A stretch of 13,839 nucleotides of DNA, taken from assembly GCA_030612175.1 (NCBI GenBank), contig JAUWOJ010000023.1:1-13839 (forward strand). The letters are read 5' to 3'. Below the pieces are notes generated by a model. The model had not been told where the DNA came from, did not search any database, and saw nothing but the letters and a program-made list of their open reading frames with translations. This DNA comes from Candidatus Bipolaricaulota bacterium (lineage in GTDB: Bacteria > Bipolaricaulota > Bipolaricaulia > UBA7950 > UBA9294). The translations under genes were made by a program, and so were the position numbers. Positions 6,396-12,696 of this stretch are shown piece by piece. Within the stretch, counting starts at the first letter, position 1. Each line of letters opens with the position of its first letter.

Positions 6396-7526
6396 TTATT
6401 CTGACTGCCTCTCTCCTGACGATGCTGGCTTTGCCGACCTTTCTGCCGCAGCTTCTAGGATTGTATGGTTATACTGATCCAAATAGCTCTGCAGCTCCCT
6501 TCGGTCCACGAGTGCCACACCGGAAGCTTCCGCCAGGGCCTTTGCTGATGGAGTGAAGTAGCTATTCGTGACAACCATTGCGTGGTCGCAGGAATAGAAC
6601 GCCTTGGCCGCAAGTGCCTGTTGCACCGCTGCATTGCCAACGTTCTCAGAGTAGTTCTTAGCCTGAATGACTGTTTTCTTCCCGAACTTCTCAACGAAGA
6701 GATCTGCTCCCTGATCGGCGGTCCGCTTTGTCAACTGAACATCATACCCAACCGTGCGAAACAGCTTGGCTAGGAAGTCTTCGAACTCAAACCCACTCAT
6801 TGCGTCCAGGGCATAAATGGTCACAAACAGAGACGGGTCAAACTGCTCAAGAGTTGTCTGAAACCTCTCTACCAAGATATCGAAGTAGATCTGTTCACAG
6901 CGTTCCTGAATCCTCTCCATCTCTTCGTCATCAACAAGCGGAAGCGCATTGCTGTTGAAGGCCACTTCGTCCAAATGTACTTTCTGCCCCCATAGATAGT
7001 AGAGAAGCAACGGAAGGTGGCTTCGAAAGACTGGACCACGCTCGTCAATCCAAGACTGCAACGTAGATTCGAGGTTAGCCGAAACATGCCTTTCTGTACG
7101 CTTCACGAAATCCACGTAGAGGAAACGGAAAGCAGTTAATCTTACCAGCTTATTTGTCAGCTGAGGCAACTGCTCCAGTTCATCGAATCCACGCCTCACA
7201 AGGACAGCGTGGAACAGCCTAAACTTGGAGTGCTTATCGCCCTCGGTACCCTGGAGAGGGTCCTCGCCTGCTAGGTGGACGTAGTTAACAAAGTAGGGCT
7301 TTTCGAATTCGCTGTACTTGCGAAGAACTGCGTCCAGCTTTGAGTGGAGTTCCTTCTCTATCTTTCGCCTGACAAAGAGATCCTTTACGAGACCTCTTGA
7401 CCGATATTGGAATTCTGGGTAGTACTCAGGATCAAGCGGGATGTTGTCGTCCTGCGCCTCCGCACCGCATGTAGGACATATAGCGTGGAAACTGAAATGC
7501 TCACACTGATGGCACCGGTACAACAT
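6396..7526 (-). CDS. Mrr-type restriction endonuclease with N-terminal zinc ribbon
   Basis: 376 residues from ATG 7526, chosen because GGGAG lies seven bases upstream; an in-frame TTG at 7544 has no such site. A CX2C...CX2C zinc ribbon sits at C5, C8, C17 and C20. A helical middle region of some 220 residues is unassigned. The C-terminal Mrr_cat domain (about 243-345) has the PD-(D/E)XK layout: E248 in the FEFEDFLAKLF helix, D275 in QGADLFV, and Q288-A-K290 in VIQAKNY, with glutamine in the usual Mrr position. VVTNSYFTPSAKALA is also typical. Such enzymes cut modified or foreign DNA, or act as effectors in defence systems. It stands alone between two recombinase 3'-end remnants, consistent with arrival on a mobile unit. 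The substrate is not predictable. Confidence 0.9.
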   Translation of the reverse strand: MLYRCHQCEHFSFHAICPTCGAEAQDDNIPLDPEYYPEFQYRSRGLVKDLFVRRKIEKELHSKLDAVLRKYSEFEKPYFVNYVHLAGEDPLQGTEGDKHSKFRLFHAVLVRRGFDELEQLPQLTNKLVRLTAFRFLYVDFVKRTERHVSANLESTLQSWIDERGPVFRSHLPLLLYYLWGQKVHLDEVAFNSNALPLVDDEEMERIQERCEQIYFDILVERFQTTLEQFDPSLFVTIYALDAMSGFEFEDFLAKLFRTVGYDVQLTKRTADQGADLFVEKFGKKTVIQAKNYSENVGNAAVQQALAAKAFYSCDHAMVVTNSYFTPSAKALAEASGVALVDRRELQSYLDQYNHTILEAAAERSAKPASSGERQSE

Positions 7527-7687
7527 CCATGTTCTCCCTGTCAACTTCTGAATGAATCGTCACCCAAGACTCTCCTCATGTTTTCGCCTGACAACTCAGT
7601 TTAGAGAAAGAGGCTGCTGACAACAACTAATTCTAGAAGGACACCTGCTTGCTTTATAGATAAAATCGCTACTATTCGGACTTCTCC

Positions 7688-7777
7688 TCACGCAAGTAGC
7701 CTATCCACTGGCGACGCTTTTGCGTGCGCCTCTCTTAGCCCCACCCCGGCAAGGTTGACGTAAATCATGGTCGTTTG
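7688..7777 (-). pseudogene. tyrosine recombinase C-terminal remnant B
   Basis: The minus strand reads QTTMIYVNLAGVGLREAHAK, then ASPVDRLLA and a stop. From TTMIY to DRLL it differs from remnant A at two residues, while the DNA differs at many third positions. The two are therefore diverged relatives once under protein-level selection, not a recent copy. Nothing recognisable remains of the catalytic domain upstream. Confidence 0.75.
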
Positions 7778-7844
7778 ATATTGCTGTGACCAAGGATTCT
7801 CTGAAGGCTAATTTGCTTTCTGATATAAATAACAGCATAGCAAC

Positions 7845-7894
7845 CTACCTACGTGCGGTCAAGTTCTACGTGTTTGACCGCGGCGGTTAGGTAG
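7845..7894. other. two-part hairpin with GTTAGGT core (attC-like or operator)
   Basis: CTACCTA (7845-7851) pairs with TAGGTAG (7888-7894), and GCGGTCAA (7855-7862) with TTGACCGC (7874-7881), around an 11-base loop and an asymmetric internal loop of 3 and 6 bases. The right arm contains GTTAGGT (7886-7892), a perfect GTTRRRY. The left arm ACCTACG is an imperfect RYYYAAC. At about 50 bp it is shorter than most attC sites. No U-run follows, so it is not an intrinsic terminator. Confidence 0.5.
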
Positions 7895-7973
7895 ATGTCT
7901 TGCATGTCTCATTACTGCGCTGCACCTGCGCCATTCTCAGGACAATGGTCCCCACTGAAGCGCGCTTTTGGGC

Positions 7974-7994
7974 TTTCGTAAGAAACTGAGAAAC
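7974..7994 (+). repeat. left 21-bp inverted repeat around the MerR-like gene
   Basis: Matches the reverse complement of 8468-8488 at 19 of 21 positions; the shared core is TAAGAAAC, one variable base, then GAGAAAC. It ends 14 bases before the start codon at 8009, where it could overlap the promoter. Confidence 0.8.
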
Positions 7995-8008
7995 AATATA
8001 AAAGGCTT

Positions 8009-8434
8009 ATGGACAATGAATTTGAGACACTAAAAGGCGTCATGAAGAAAGAGCCTGTTCTTTCATACCAGAAGATCACCCGGGCAGTAACAGCTATGGA
8101 GGAAGCCGATTTTATCACTCCGTGGCGAGGCGTCAATAACCGCATTTGCCTGACATATGATGACGCAGCTTTGTTGCGGCAGTTTATCAGTGTTTTAAGA
8201 AAGGGACAAACCCCAAGAAGCGCCGTAGTGATACTGAGACGGGACCTTGAACGGAATCATGTTGAAAGACTGCAGCAGGAGATCTCGGACCTGCGAGCTG
8301 AGAACGAACGGCTATGTGCACTTGTAGAGGTCAAGCCAGTCCCTTGGTGGCTAAGAATTACACGCTGGTTACTCCATCCGAGTACCGAGTGGCTCAAGGC
8401 TTTTCGTATCGCTACAACATCGACTACAAAGTAG
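8009..8434 (+). CDS. small MerR-like DNA-binding protein with coiled coil
   Basis: 141 residues. The segment from KITRAVTAMEEADFITPW through NRICLTYDDAALLRQFISVL to the QTPRSAVVIL helix has the spacing of a MerR-type winged helix. It matches in order the 'GLI.P', 'R.Y..DD...L..I..LR' and 'A..LL' elements. A coiled coil follows at about residues 85-112 (LERNHVERLQQEISDLRAEN). The tail is tryptophan-rich and basic (WWLRITRWLL) and might touch membrane or DNA. AAAAGG lies just before the ATG with tight spacing; an in-frame ATG at residue 12 is an alternative. Inverted repeats flank the gene, so autoregulation or a transposon-like origin are both plausible. The MerR link is distant. Confidence 0.7.
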   Translation: MDNEFETLKGVMKKEPVLSYQKITRAVTAMEEADFITPWRGVNNRICLTYDDAALLRQFISVLRKGQTPRSAVVILRRDLERNHVERLQQEISDLRAENERLCALVEVKPVPWWLRITRWLLHPSTEWLKAFRIATTSTTK

Positions 8435-8452
8435 GGCTTTTTGTTGCCCTGC
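8431..8452 (+). terminator. possible hairpin terminator after the MerR-like gene
   Basis: GTAGGGC (8431-8437, overlapping the stop codon) can pair with GCCCTGC (8446-8452) around TTTTTGTT, with one G-U pair. There is no U-tract after the stem, so termination is doubtful. Confidence 0.3.
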
Positions 8453-8467
8453 AGGTAGTTTAAGACA

Positions 8468-8488
8468 GTTTCTCGGTTTCTTAAGAAA
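8468..8488 (-). repeat. right 21-bp inverted repeat around the MerR-like gene
   Basis: Inverted partner of 7974-7994 (19 of 21 bases). It also contains most of a local perfect palindrome, GTTTCTTAAGAAAC (8476-8489), so this copy could bind a dimer on its own. Confidence 0.8.
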
Positions 8489-8596
8489 CTTCAAAGTCTC
8501 GCACTGCCACGTCGAAGGGGCTGGCTACCCTGGAGGAGACAAGCACCGCGATAGGATCATCATTATGTTACTAAAGCTGTTTCTTAGAGCCTTACT

Positions 8597-8878
8597 TCAT
8601 AGCTCGACCACATACATATCCAGGGCCGGCTTGTCTTGAGCGGCTGCATCATACACGAGAAAATCGAAGCTACCAATTGGAAAGAGTGAATGGCACTTGG
8701 GACATTTAATGAACTCTGGGAGCTTAACTCCGTTATAATGAGATATCGCATGAAGGCTATCGCGTAACTCAAAGGCTAGTTTGGGAGTCTTTGCTTCTAG
8801 AGGCCCTGTTTTAGTAAATTCGACTCCAAAAGCGGCTTGGCACGCAGGATTCAGACACACGGCACGGATTCTATACAT
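8597..8878 (-). CDS. 93-aa zinc-ribbon-like protein
   Basis: ATG 8878 is preceded by a near-perfect AAGGAGG (8892-8886) nine bases upstream. Two cysteine pairs, C8/C13 (CLNPAC) and C59/C62 (CPKC), could bind one zinc ion. Between them is a mixed segment with hydrophobic strands, and the C-terminus is acidic. No enzyme motif is visible. A TTGACT hexamer lies upstream (about 8930) but the -10 is weak. The gene stands downstream of the terminator that closes the preceding minus-strand operon, so it is probably a separate unit. Function unknown; zinc-ribbon adaptor or nucleic-acid-binding roles are possible. Confidence 0.75.
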   Translation of the reverse strand: MYRIRAVCLNPACQAAFGVEFTKTGPLEAKTPKLAFELRDSLHAISHYNGVKLPEFIKCPKCHSLFPIGSFDFLVYDAAAQDKPALDMYVVEL

Positions 8879-9104
8879 ACTTTCATACCTCCTTGTGAAG
8901 AAGGTAGTGGAACAAGGATAGGGAAGTCAATTTTTTTCGTTGTTGAGATCCACGCGACGAAAAGGTGACGGTCAAGGGTGAGATTCTAGGGCCTCCGCTT
9001 ACCAGCCTATAGCTGCCTCGAATAGGGCTATACGGGCTAGGGAAGGGTAGTGGAGGGGCCACAGAAACCAGTAGCGTTGCTTACAGTCGATCAGTTGAAA
9101 GGAA
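8879..9104. other. intergenic leader of the zinc-ribbon gene
   Basis: Contains the AAGGAGG ribosome site and a possible -35 for the 93-aa gene, plus an AT-run (about 8931-8938). I see no gene in the remainder. Confidence 0.5.
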
Positions 9105-9136
9105 AAGGCCCTCGATCGGTGAGGATCAACGGCCTT
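9105..9136 (-). terminator. intrinsic terminator of the secreted-protein operon
   Basis: On the minus strand AAGGCC (9136-9131) pairs with GGCCTT (9110-9105). An inner TTGATC/GATCGA stem (one wobble) encloses CTCACC. TTTTCCTTT follows. It lies directly downstream of the last gene of the minus-strand run. Confidence 0.85.
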
Positions 9137-9140
9137 GTAC

Positions 9141-9329
9141 CTATTCTCTTTTACCTTCCCCGCACCATGAATCATTTCTAGTAAACGGCCACAGAGCCAA
9201 GGAACGTGTACTCCATTGTATTACTTGTACCTTTGGAGTGTCGCGTCGACATGATCCACGATGCGATACTGATCTTCTTTTGCTAGGTTGCCAGTATATA
9301 CAATCTTTGCAGTGTATCTTTTCGTTCAT
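9141..9329 (-). CDS. 62-aa four-cysteine small protein
   Basis: Its ATG overlaps the TGA of the transglutaminase-like gene (ATGA), so it is translationally coupled. The cysteines are C7 and C10 (CKDC, followed by IYW), C27 (GSCRRDTP) and C56 (WCGEG), with WPFT in between. This CxxC-IYW...G-x-C-R-R-x-x-P...WP.T...WCGE layout recurs in small uncharacterised bacterial and phage proteins thought to bind zinc; I recall the pattern but know no function. It is the last gene before the terminator. Confidence 0.75.
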   Translation of the reverse strand: MNEKIHCKDCIYWQPSKRRSVSHRGSCRRDTPKVQVIQWSTRSLALWPFTRNDSWCGEGKRE

Positions 9330-9814
9330 CGCGGTTTGCCGACTAAATCATTCCACTCATACATTCCAGAGCTAGAACAGGTACTCCATTTCCACGTCGG
9401 ACACAATTCCCAGTCAATAGGAATGTACGTCCATCCTTTGAAAGTCTGATAAGGATAATATGCTTTACAGCCCTCTGACATACGTTTACATGTAGTTTCA
9501 CTTACATGAAGGAAGGCAACCCAATGATCTGGTTTATTCGTGCAATGGAGAATAGTGATATAGGTATCGTACTTCCAGGATTCTTGTAGATAGTAAGCAA
9601 CCATCACCGCAAAGTCGTCACAATCACCCCTTAACCTTTCCTGAGAGACCCACGGCTCTTGGCAAAGTTCACCTTGATAATCGGCCTCGTATTCCCAATT
9701 CTGTTGAACATATTCGATCCACTCCCATACATTAGGCAGTGCCGTTGCCTGCGCTGTAAATACAGATCCTATGAGTAAAACTGCTATTATAAGCAGTGCT
9801 ACGATCTTTCGCAT
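9326..9814 (-). CDS. secreted transglutaminase-like cysteine hydrolase
   Basis: 162 residues with a signal peptide (MRKI, then a hydrophobic run to about residue 20, probable cleavage after AQA). The catalytic triad of a transglutaminase-like fold can be placed at C65 (RGDCDDFAVMVAYYL), H97 (PDHWVAFLHV) and D134 (YIPIDWEL). At about 140 mature residues it is a minimal single-domain member, in the range of bacterial LapG-like and related cysteine peptidases. Extra cysteines (C51, C91, C109, C116, C138, C145) suggest disulphides outside the membrane. AGAGGGGAAGC precedes the ATG. It sits in the operon between a secreted repeat protein and the 62-aa protein. It may cleave or cross-link surface proteins; the substrate is unknown. 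Confidence 0.85.
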   Translation of the reverse strand: MRKIVALLIIAVLLIGSVFTAQATALPNVWEWIEYVQQNWEYEADYQGELCQEPWVSQERLRGDCDDFAVMVAYYLQESWKYDTYITILHCTNKPDHWVAFLHVSETTCKRMSEGCKAYYPYQTFKGWTYIPIDWELCPTWKWSTCSSSGMYEWNDLVGKPR

Positions 9815-9846
9815 GCTTCCCCTCTTTCGTTTGGTTCGCTTCTGTT

Positions 9847-10215
9847 CTAGTTGCTTGCTATCACGTAAGACACAAGAAGAAAAAGCCCACAGCCGCCGCC
9901 ACTGTACAGCAAGCGCCGCGCTTGCCTTCCGTTCTTGTAACCGTCGATATATCCGCTCTTGTATTCAGCTGGCTTGCCGTCAAGTAATGCTATTCGGGAA
10001 GCTGGCATATCTGGCGGTGGGGTCAGTGCTACAAAGCCGATGTTGAAGATTCCAAACAGCGCTCCCCAAACTATCCCTAGCAATTCCGCGTCGGCCGCTC
10101 CATCCTGTTCGCCGTCCGCTAGTCCCTCGGAATATCCCGACTGACCAAAGACCGGCACGACTGCGAACAACAACGCCAAGACAATTAGACTACAAATTGC
10201 TTTTCTGGTATTCAT
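9847..10215 (-). CDS. secreted/membrane protein with two YxxGxxDG repeats
   Basis: 122 residues from ATG 10215, chosen for GGGGGAAAC just before it. The ATG overlaps the stop of the 47-aa gene (ATGA). A signal peptide ends near VFG-Q (residue 24/25). Two copies of a glycine-aspartate repeat occur: YSEGLADGEQDG at 28-39 and YKSGYIDGYKNG at 85-96. Hydrophobic stretches at about 46-64 and 103-119 could be membrane segments around the second repeat. No known function. Its place directly upstream of the transglutaminase-like hydrolase suggests a surface partner or substrate (inference). Confidence 0.8.
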   Translation of the reverse strand: MNTRKAICSLIVLALLFAVVPVFGQSGYSEGLADGEQDGAADAELLGIVWGALFGIFNIGFVALTPPPDMPASRIALLDGKPAEYKSGYIDGYKNGRQARRLLYSGGGCGLFLLVSYVIASN

Positions 10216-10355
10216 GTTTCCCCCTTCTTTTCTGCTATTGCCTGTTGCCAAACCGCAAGGTCAACTCCGAACGGCTTCTTGCCAGCGCGTCCTTGCTCGA
10301 TTAGCTTCTTCACCATCGCTAATATCGCCGGTTGTAGTGTCATTGCCTCATTCAT
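10212..10355 (-). CDS. 47-aa hypothetical protein
   Basis: ATG 10355 follows AAAGGGGGGAAAGC, a strong ribosome site, and the TGA overlaps the next gene's ATG. The product (MNEAMTLQPAILAMVKKLIE, then QGRAGKKPFGVDLAVWQQAI and a short charged end) is a short, soluble, probably helical protein. No family was recognised. Good initiation and coupling on both sides argue that it is translated. Confidence 0.65.
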   Translation of the reverse strand: MNEAMTLQPAILAMVKKLIEQGRAGKKPFGVDLAVWQQAIAEKKGET

Positions 10356-10367
10356 GCTTTCCCCCCT

Positions 10368-10829
10368 TTACGGTATCTCCTCGAATTCCCACGAAACTAG
10401 TCTCCAGTCATTCGTACCGTAGCAAACCACGGTTGCGCTAAATAGGTTCATTATCCATTGATTGTAAGCGTTCTTTGTCTGTACCTTCCCACCTATAAGA
10501 AAGGTATTCTTATTATCTTCGTTTGGGCCTAAATAGCACACACCTGACGTATCGGTTATTTTAGACCATTCTGCATATTCCGGACTCCATAGCCACTCTG
10601 TAAGTAACTTGGTCCCCTCTTGCCAAGCCGCGCCCTTTTGACTGTCTAGTGCGGTGACAGGTTTCACCTGAGACAACTCGCGCGGAACCGGATCGTGTGA
10701 GCAAGCAACAATCGCACCGATCATACCGCTTAGCAGTAGCCCAAACAGGAATAATCGGACCGTGAGCCTTATCGCCCGTCTTGTCTTGTCTAAGAGCCTC
10801 GATCCGGTTGAGTAAGACGTCCGCCTCAC
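10368..10829 (-). CDS. putative lipoprotein of unknown function
   Basis: 153 residues. GTG 10829 overlaps the stop of the upstream gene (GTGA). A long basic n-region (RLLDKTRRAIRLTVR) is followed by a hydrophobic segment and a lipobox ending I-V-A-C43, so the mature protein is probably lipid-anchored at C43. The mature part (about 110 residues) has aromatic-rich strands (EWLWSPEYAEWSKI, NAYNQWIMNLF, NDWRLVSWEFEEIP) and two further cysteines, C98 and C137. I know no matching domain. It is one of three exported products in this operon. Confidence 0.75.
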   Translation of the reverse strand: MRRTSYSTGSRLLDKTRRAIRLTVRLFLFGLLLSGMIGAIVACSHDPVPRELSQVKPVTALDSQKGAAWQEGTKLLTEWLWSPEYAEWSKITDTSGVCYLGPNEDNKNTFLIGGKVQTKNAYNQWIMNLFSATVVCYGTNDWRLVSWEFEEIP

Positions 10830-11044
10830 GCTATCCCCTTTTTGTGCTTTAGGTATACCAAGACTTTTTCCTCAGAGATCGGCTGCGCGTTCCAAACCAA
10901 TTCAGCTGGTGTAGTCGGTTCCCACTTGCCATGTCTCCAGACCTCAGCATTGCTCAATGAGTCGCCGTTATCATCACACCTCGCAACGAGTCTGCCTTCG
11001 CTAATATAGTAGTAGCGCTTCTTGGCTTGTTCTGTTGGGGTCAC
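10826..11044 (-). CDS. 72-aa hypothetical protein
   Basis: I place the start at GTG 11044, nine bases after AAGGAAGG and four after the upstream stop. An ATG at 11083 in the same frame has no ribosome site and would overlap the previous gene by 35 bases. The product carries YYYISEGRLVARCDDNG and then VWRHGKWEP with an ELVWNAQPISEEK ending. It looks like a small beta-rich domain of the kind seen in phage and island proteins. Function unknown. Confidence 0.7.
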   Translation of the reverse strand: MTPTEQAKKRYYYISEGRLVARCDDNGDSLSNAEVWRHGKWEPTTPAELVWNAQPISEEKVLVYLKHKKGIA

Positions 11045-11048
11045 AGTC

Positions 11049-11213
11049 TCACGCCTTCCTTTTGTCCATCTCATCCCGTTCACGAAGGATTGCCAAGTAA
11101 GCTCGAAAGTTATCCGCTGCCTTACGGAGTTCGTCTCTAGCTAGAGCAAATTCATTGTACGGTCCTGTTGTTATAACATCGAAGCGGTCGCTTGTATCGT
11201 CTGTTGTGGTCAT
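11049..11213 (-). CDS. 54-aa helical hypothetical protein
   Basis: ATG 11213 lies ten bases after GGAGG, which is inside the last codons of the recombinase remnant, and four bases after that remnant's stop. The product has an acidic start (MTTTDDTSDRF) and a charged helix (FALARDELRKAADNFRAYLA onward). The frame stays open to 11270 but the longer start lacks a ribosome site. It is the first gene of the small-protein run; the recombinase once preceded it in the same transcript. Confidence 0.65.
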   Translation of the reverse strand: MTTTDDTSDRFDVITTGPYNEFALARDELRKAADNFRAYLAILRERDEMDKRKA

Positions 11214-11217
11214 GCTT

Positions 11218-11560
11218 TCACTGCCTCCGGTTGACGAAAGGATTGAGTGCGTCCTCCACCTCCGGATCAAACACGTGCGTATAGATCATTGTAGTAGACA
11301 GGTCTGAATGACCCAACACTTTCTGGACTAGCCTTATCTTCAAGGTCTCAGCGTATAGGTCGGTAGCGAAGGTATGTCTCAAGGTGTGCGGTGTGATGTT
11401 CTTCTCGATCTTAGCGCGCTTCACATATCGCCCTAGCATTGCTTGAACGTACCTGTTACTGATCCGCGCACCTTGAGAGTGCTGAACACGTGCTCAGCTT
11501 GACATAGGCCCGCTTGACGTGTCCTCCAGGCCCCTAGGCGGTCAATGTCGCCCTCCCCAT
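11218..11560 (-). pseudogene. tyrosine recombinase (integrase), frameshifted and 5'-truncated
   Basis: The C-terminal catalytic part is intact: [12 protein letters not shown] (HxxR), LGHSDLSTT (second His) and MIYTH (Tyr nucleophile), ending NRRQ. Upstream of [10 protein letters not shown] the in-frame reading soon meets a TGA (11496). A shift of one base near 11474 continues the homology as HVFSTLK, then GARISNRYV, preceded by DIDRLGAWRTRQ. The gene is therefore a frameshift mutant that also lacks its N-terminal domain and first catalytic Arg. Its tail (MIYTHV) differs from the MIYVNLAG tail of remnants A and B, so it belongs to another recombinase type. Frame-by-frame translation could show whether a short catalytic fragment is still made. 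Confidence 0.8.
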
Positions 11561-11609
11561 TATCCAAGGCCAATTAGTACTACTTAGATACTTCACCGCA
11601 TCTTCCATT

Positions 11610-11638
11610 AAAAACGCCCCCGATCACTCGAAGGGCGT
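11610..11638 (-). terminator. intrinsic terminator in the leader below the riboswitch-like element
   Basis: Minus strand: ACGCCC (11638-11633) pairs with GGGCGT (11619-11614), with an inner CGA/TCG stem around GTGA. TTTTT follows (11614-11610). It lies 60 bases downstream of the aptamer-like element and upstream of the recombinase remnant and small-gene operon, the position of a riboswitch expression platform. Confidence 0.7.
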
Positions 11639-11696
11639 ACAAAAACTACAAAGAAATCTAAAACACAAATCACTCAAACCTATTCATCTCCAGCCT

Positions 11697-11760
11697 TGGT
11701 AGCTCGGCTATCCTTCTAGGATCCGCAGCTTTGTGCCACCACCTTCCGGTGAGTTCACCA
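11697..11760 (-). ncRNA. GEMM-I (cyclic-di-GMP-I)-like riboswitch aptamer
   Basis: Read on the minus strand. TGGT (11760-11757) pairs with ACCA (11700-11697) as a short P1. CACC-GGAA-GGTG (11751-11740) forms a hairpin with a GNRA tetraloop. GGCACAAAGC follows, resembling the family's GGACGCAAAGC. A third helix is GCT-CGG-ATCC around TAGAA, closed by GGAT-AG-CCG-AGC, giving GGATAGCCGAGCTACC against the family's GATAGCCGGGTTGCC-type 3' end. Order, tetraloop, receptor bulge and spacing agree with GEMM-I, but several normally invariant bases differ. It could be a divergent, altered-ligand or decayed member. The terminator at 11638-11610 strengthens the case. Confidence 0.55.
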
Positions 11761-11973
11761 TTTTCAAGACTAACATCTGAACCAAGTAACCCTAGCACTA
11801 CTGAGCTTTAAAAGCAAATGGCTTCCGAGCAACACAAGGTTCCTTCTGATTCGGAACACGAAGAGCGTACGTAATCTGACCCTTAAGCAGCAATAAGCTC
11901 AGATGGAATGAAGAGGTTGTGGAGGGTTTGAAAGCAGTCCTCTACGGGCCCCAGGACCCTACGGTATCCACTG
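11761..11973. other. intergenic region between riboswitch-like leader and transposase remnant
   Basis: No gene called. A weak minus-strand promoter (TTGCTT, 17 bases, TAGGGT, around 11816-11788) could feed the leader. A GGTTCC/GGAAC inverted repeat lies near 11838-11857. The short frame at 11883-12125 overlaps the transposase remnant in another frame and is not convincing. Confidence 0.4.
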
Positions 11974-12594
11974 TTATACCCTGCTCCCCACGATAAGCTC
12001 CTGGAGATCACTCGCCCTAGGCCACTTGAAAGTTCGAAAGTCGTCCAGTAAGGTAAGGTACCCGAATACAAACTCACCAAGATACTTTTGTAAGTATTTT
12101 GCACTAACATGGTGATACATGCCAATTAGCCCTCTCTTGAATAACGACCACGCATTCTCACTTGTATTCACTTGGAACTCATTGATCACGTATTCATCGT
12201 AAGCGCGAGCTACAGAATGATGATAGCCAAACTCTATCAAGAAGAACAATCTACTTCCAGCGTCACTCTAGATTTCTTGAACCTCGTCCAAGCTAGGAGC
12301 GATAACCCGCTTGATGTCATGAGCTTTCAGGCCGTCAAGAATCATCATGCGAAGGGACCCACCACGTTCGGCCACGCCAAGGATATTCTTGCCGTCGAGC
12401 TTAGCATTCCCTCTTAGGGGCCCATCGCCGCTGGCGCGGGCAACTGTGGCATCTACTTCGATGATGCCACAAAGTTTGTCCTCAAACACGTCATGCTTCA
12501 TCTCTGTGCGGATTCGCTTTGCCATGTACCAGGCTGTTTCGTAGTGGACTCCCAGTTGTCGTTCCAGTGCCTTTGCCGAGATTCTCATGTTGGC
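11974..12594 (-). mobile_element. ISXO2/IS1595-type transposase pseudogene with amber codon
   Basis: One reading frame carries a DDE transposase. It begins with RISAKALERQLGVHYETAW and YMAKRIR (the helix after the zinc ribbon). The first catalytic Asp is in IIEVDATV, then GVAERGG. The second Asp is in SDAG just after an in-frame TAG (12270-12268). The Glu is in TSENAWSLFKRG, followed by the diagnostic GMYHHVSAKYLQKYLGEFVF. The DDE residues survive, but the amber stop splits the gene. The N-terminal zinc-ribbon region is missing, with a stop just upstream of 12594. I could not identify terminal inverted repeats or target duplications, so the element is probably dead. Confidence 0.85.
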
Positions 12595-12631
12595 CTGTCC
12601 TCTAGCCTCAACTCACATCTGTGGACATGGC

Positions 12632-12660
12632 TTGGCAGGATCTCTCCGTGACAATATACT
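12632..12660 (+). promoter_or_regulatory. sigma-70-type promoter for the pentapeptide-like gene
   Basis: -35 TTGGCA (12632-12637), a 17-bp spacer and -10 TATACT (12655-12660), each one base from consensus, 36 bases before the start codon at 12697. Confidence 0.75.
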
Positions 12661-12696
12661 ACAACAGATTCACTAACAGAGCAGGGGAGAAGCAAT

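Noticed and set aside
11883..12125. 80-codon minus-strand frame below the transposase
   Set aside because: Overlaps the transposase's own frame, whose C-terminal signature is clear; the alternative reading has no recognisable content.
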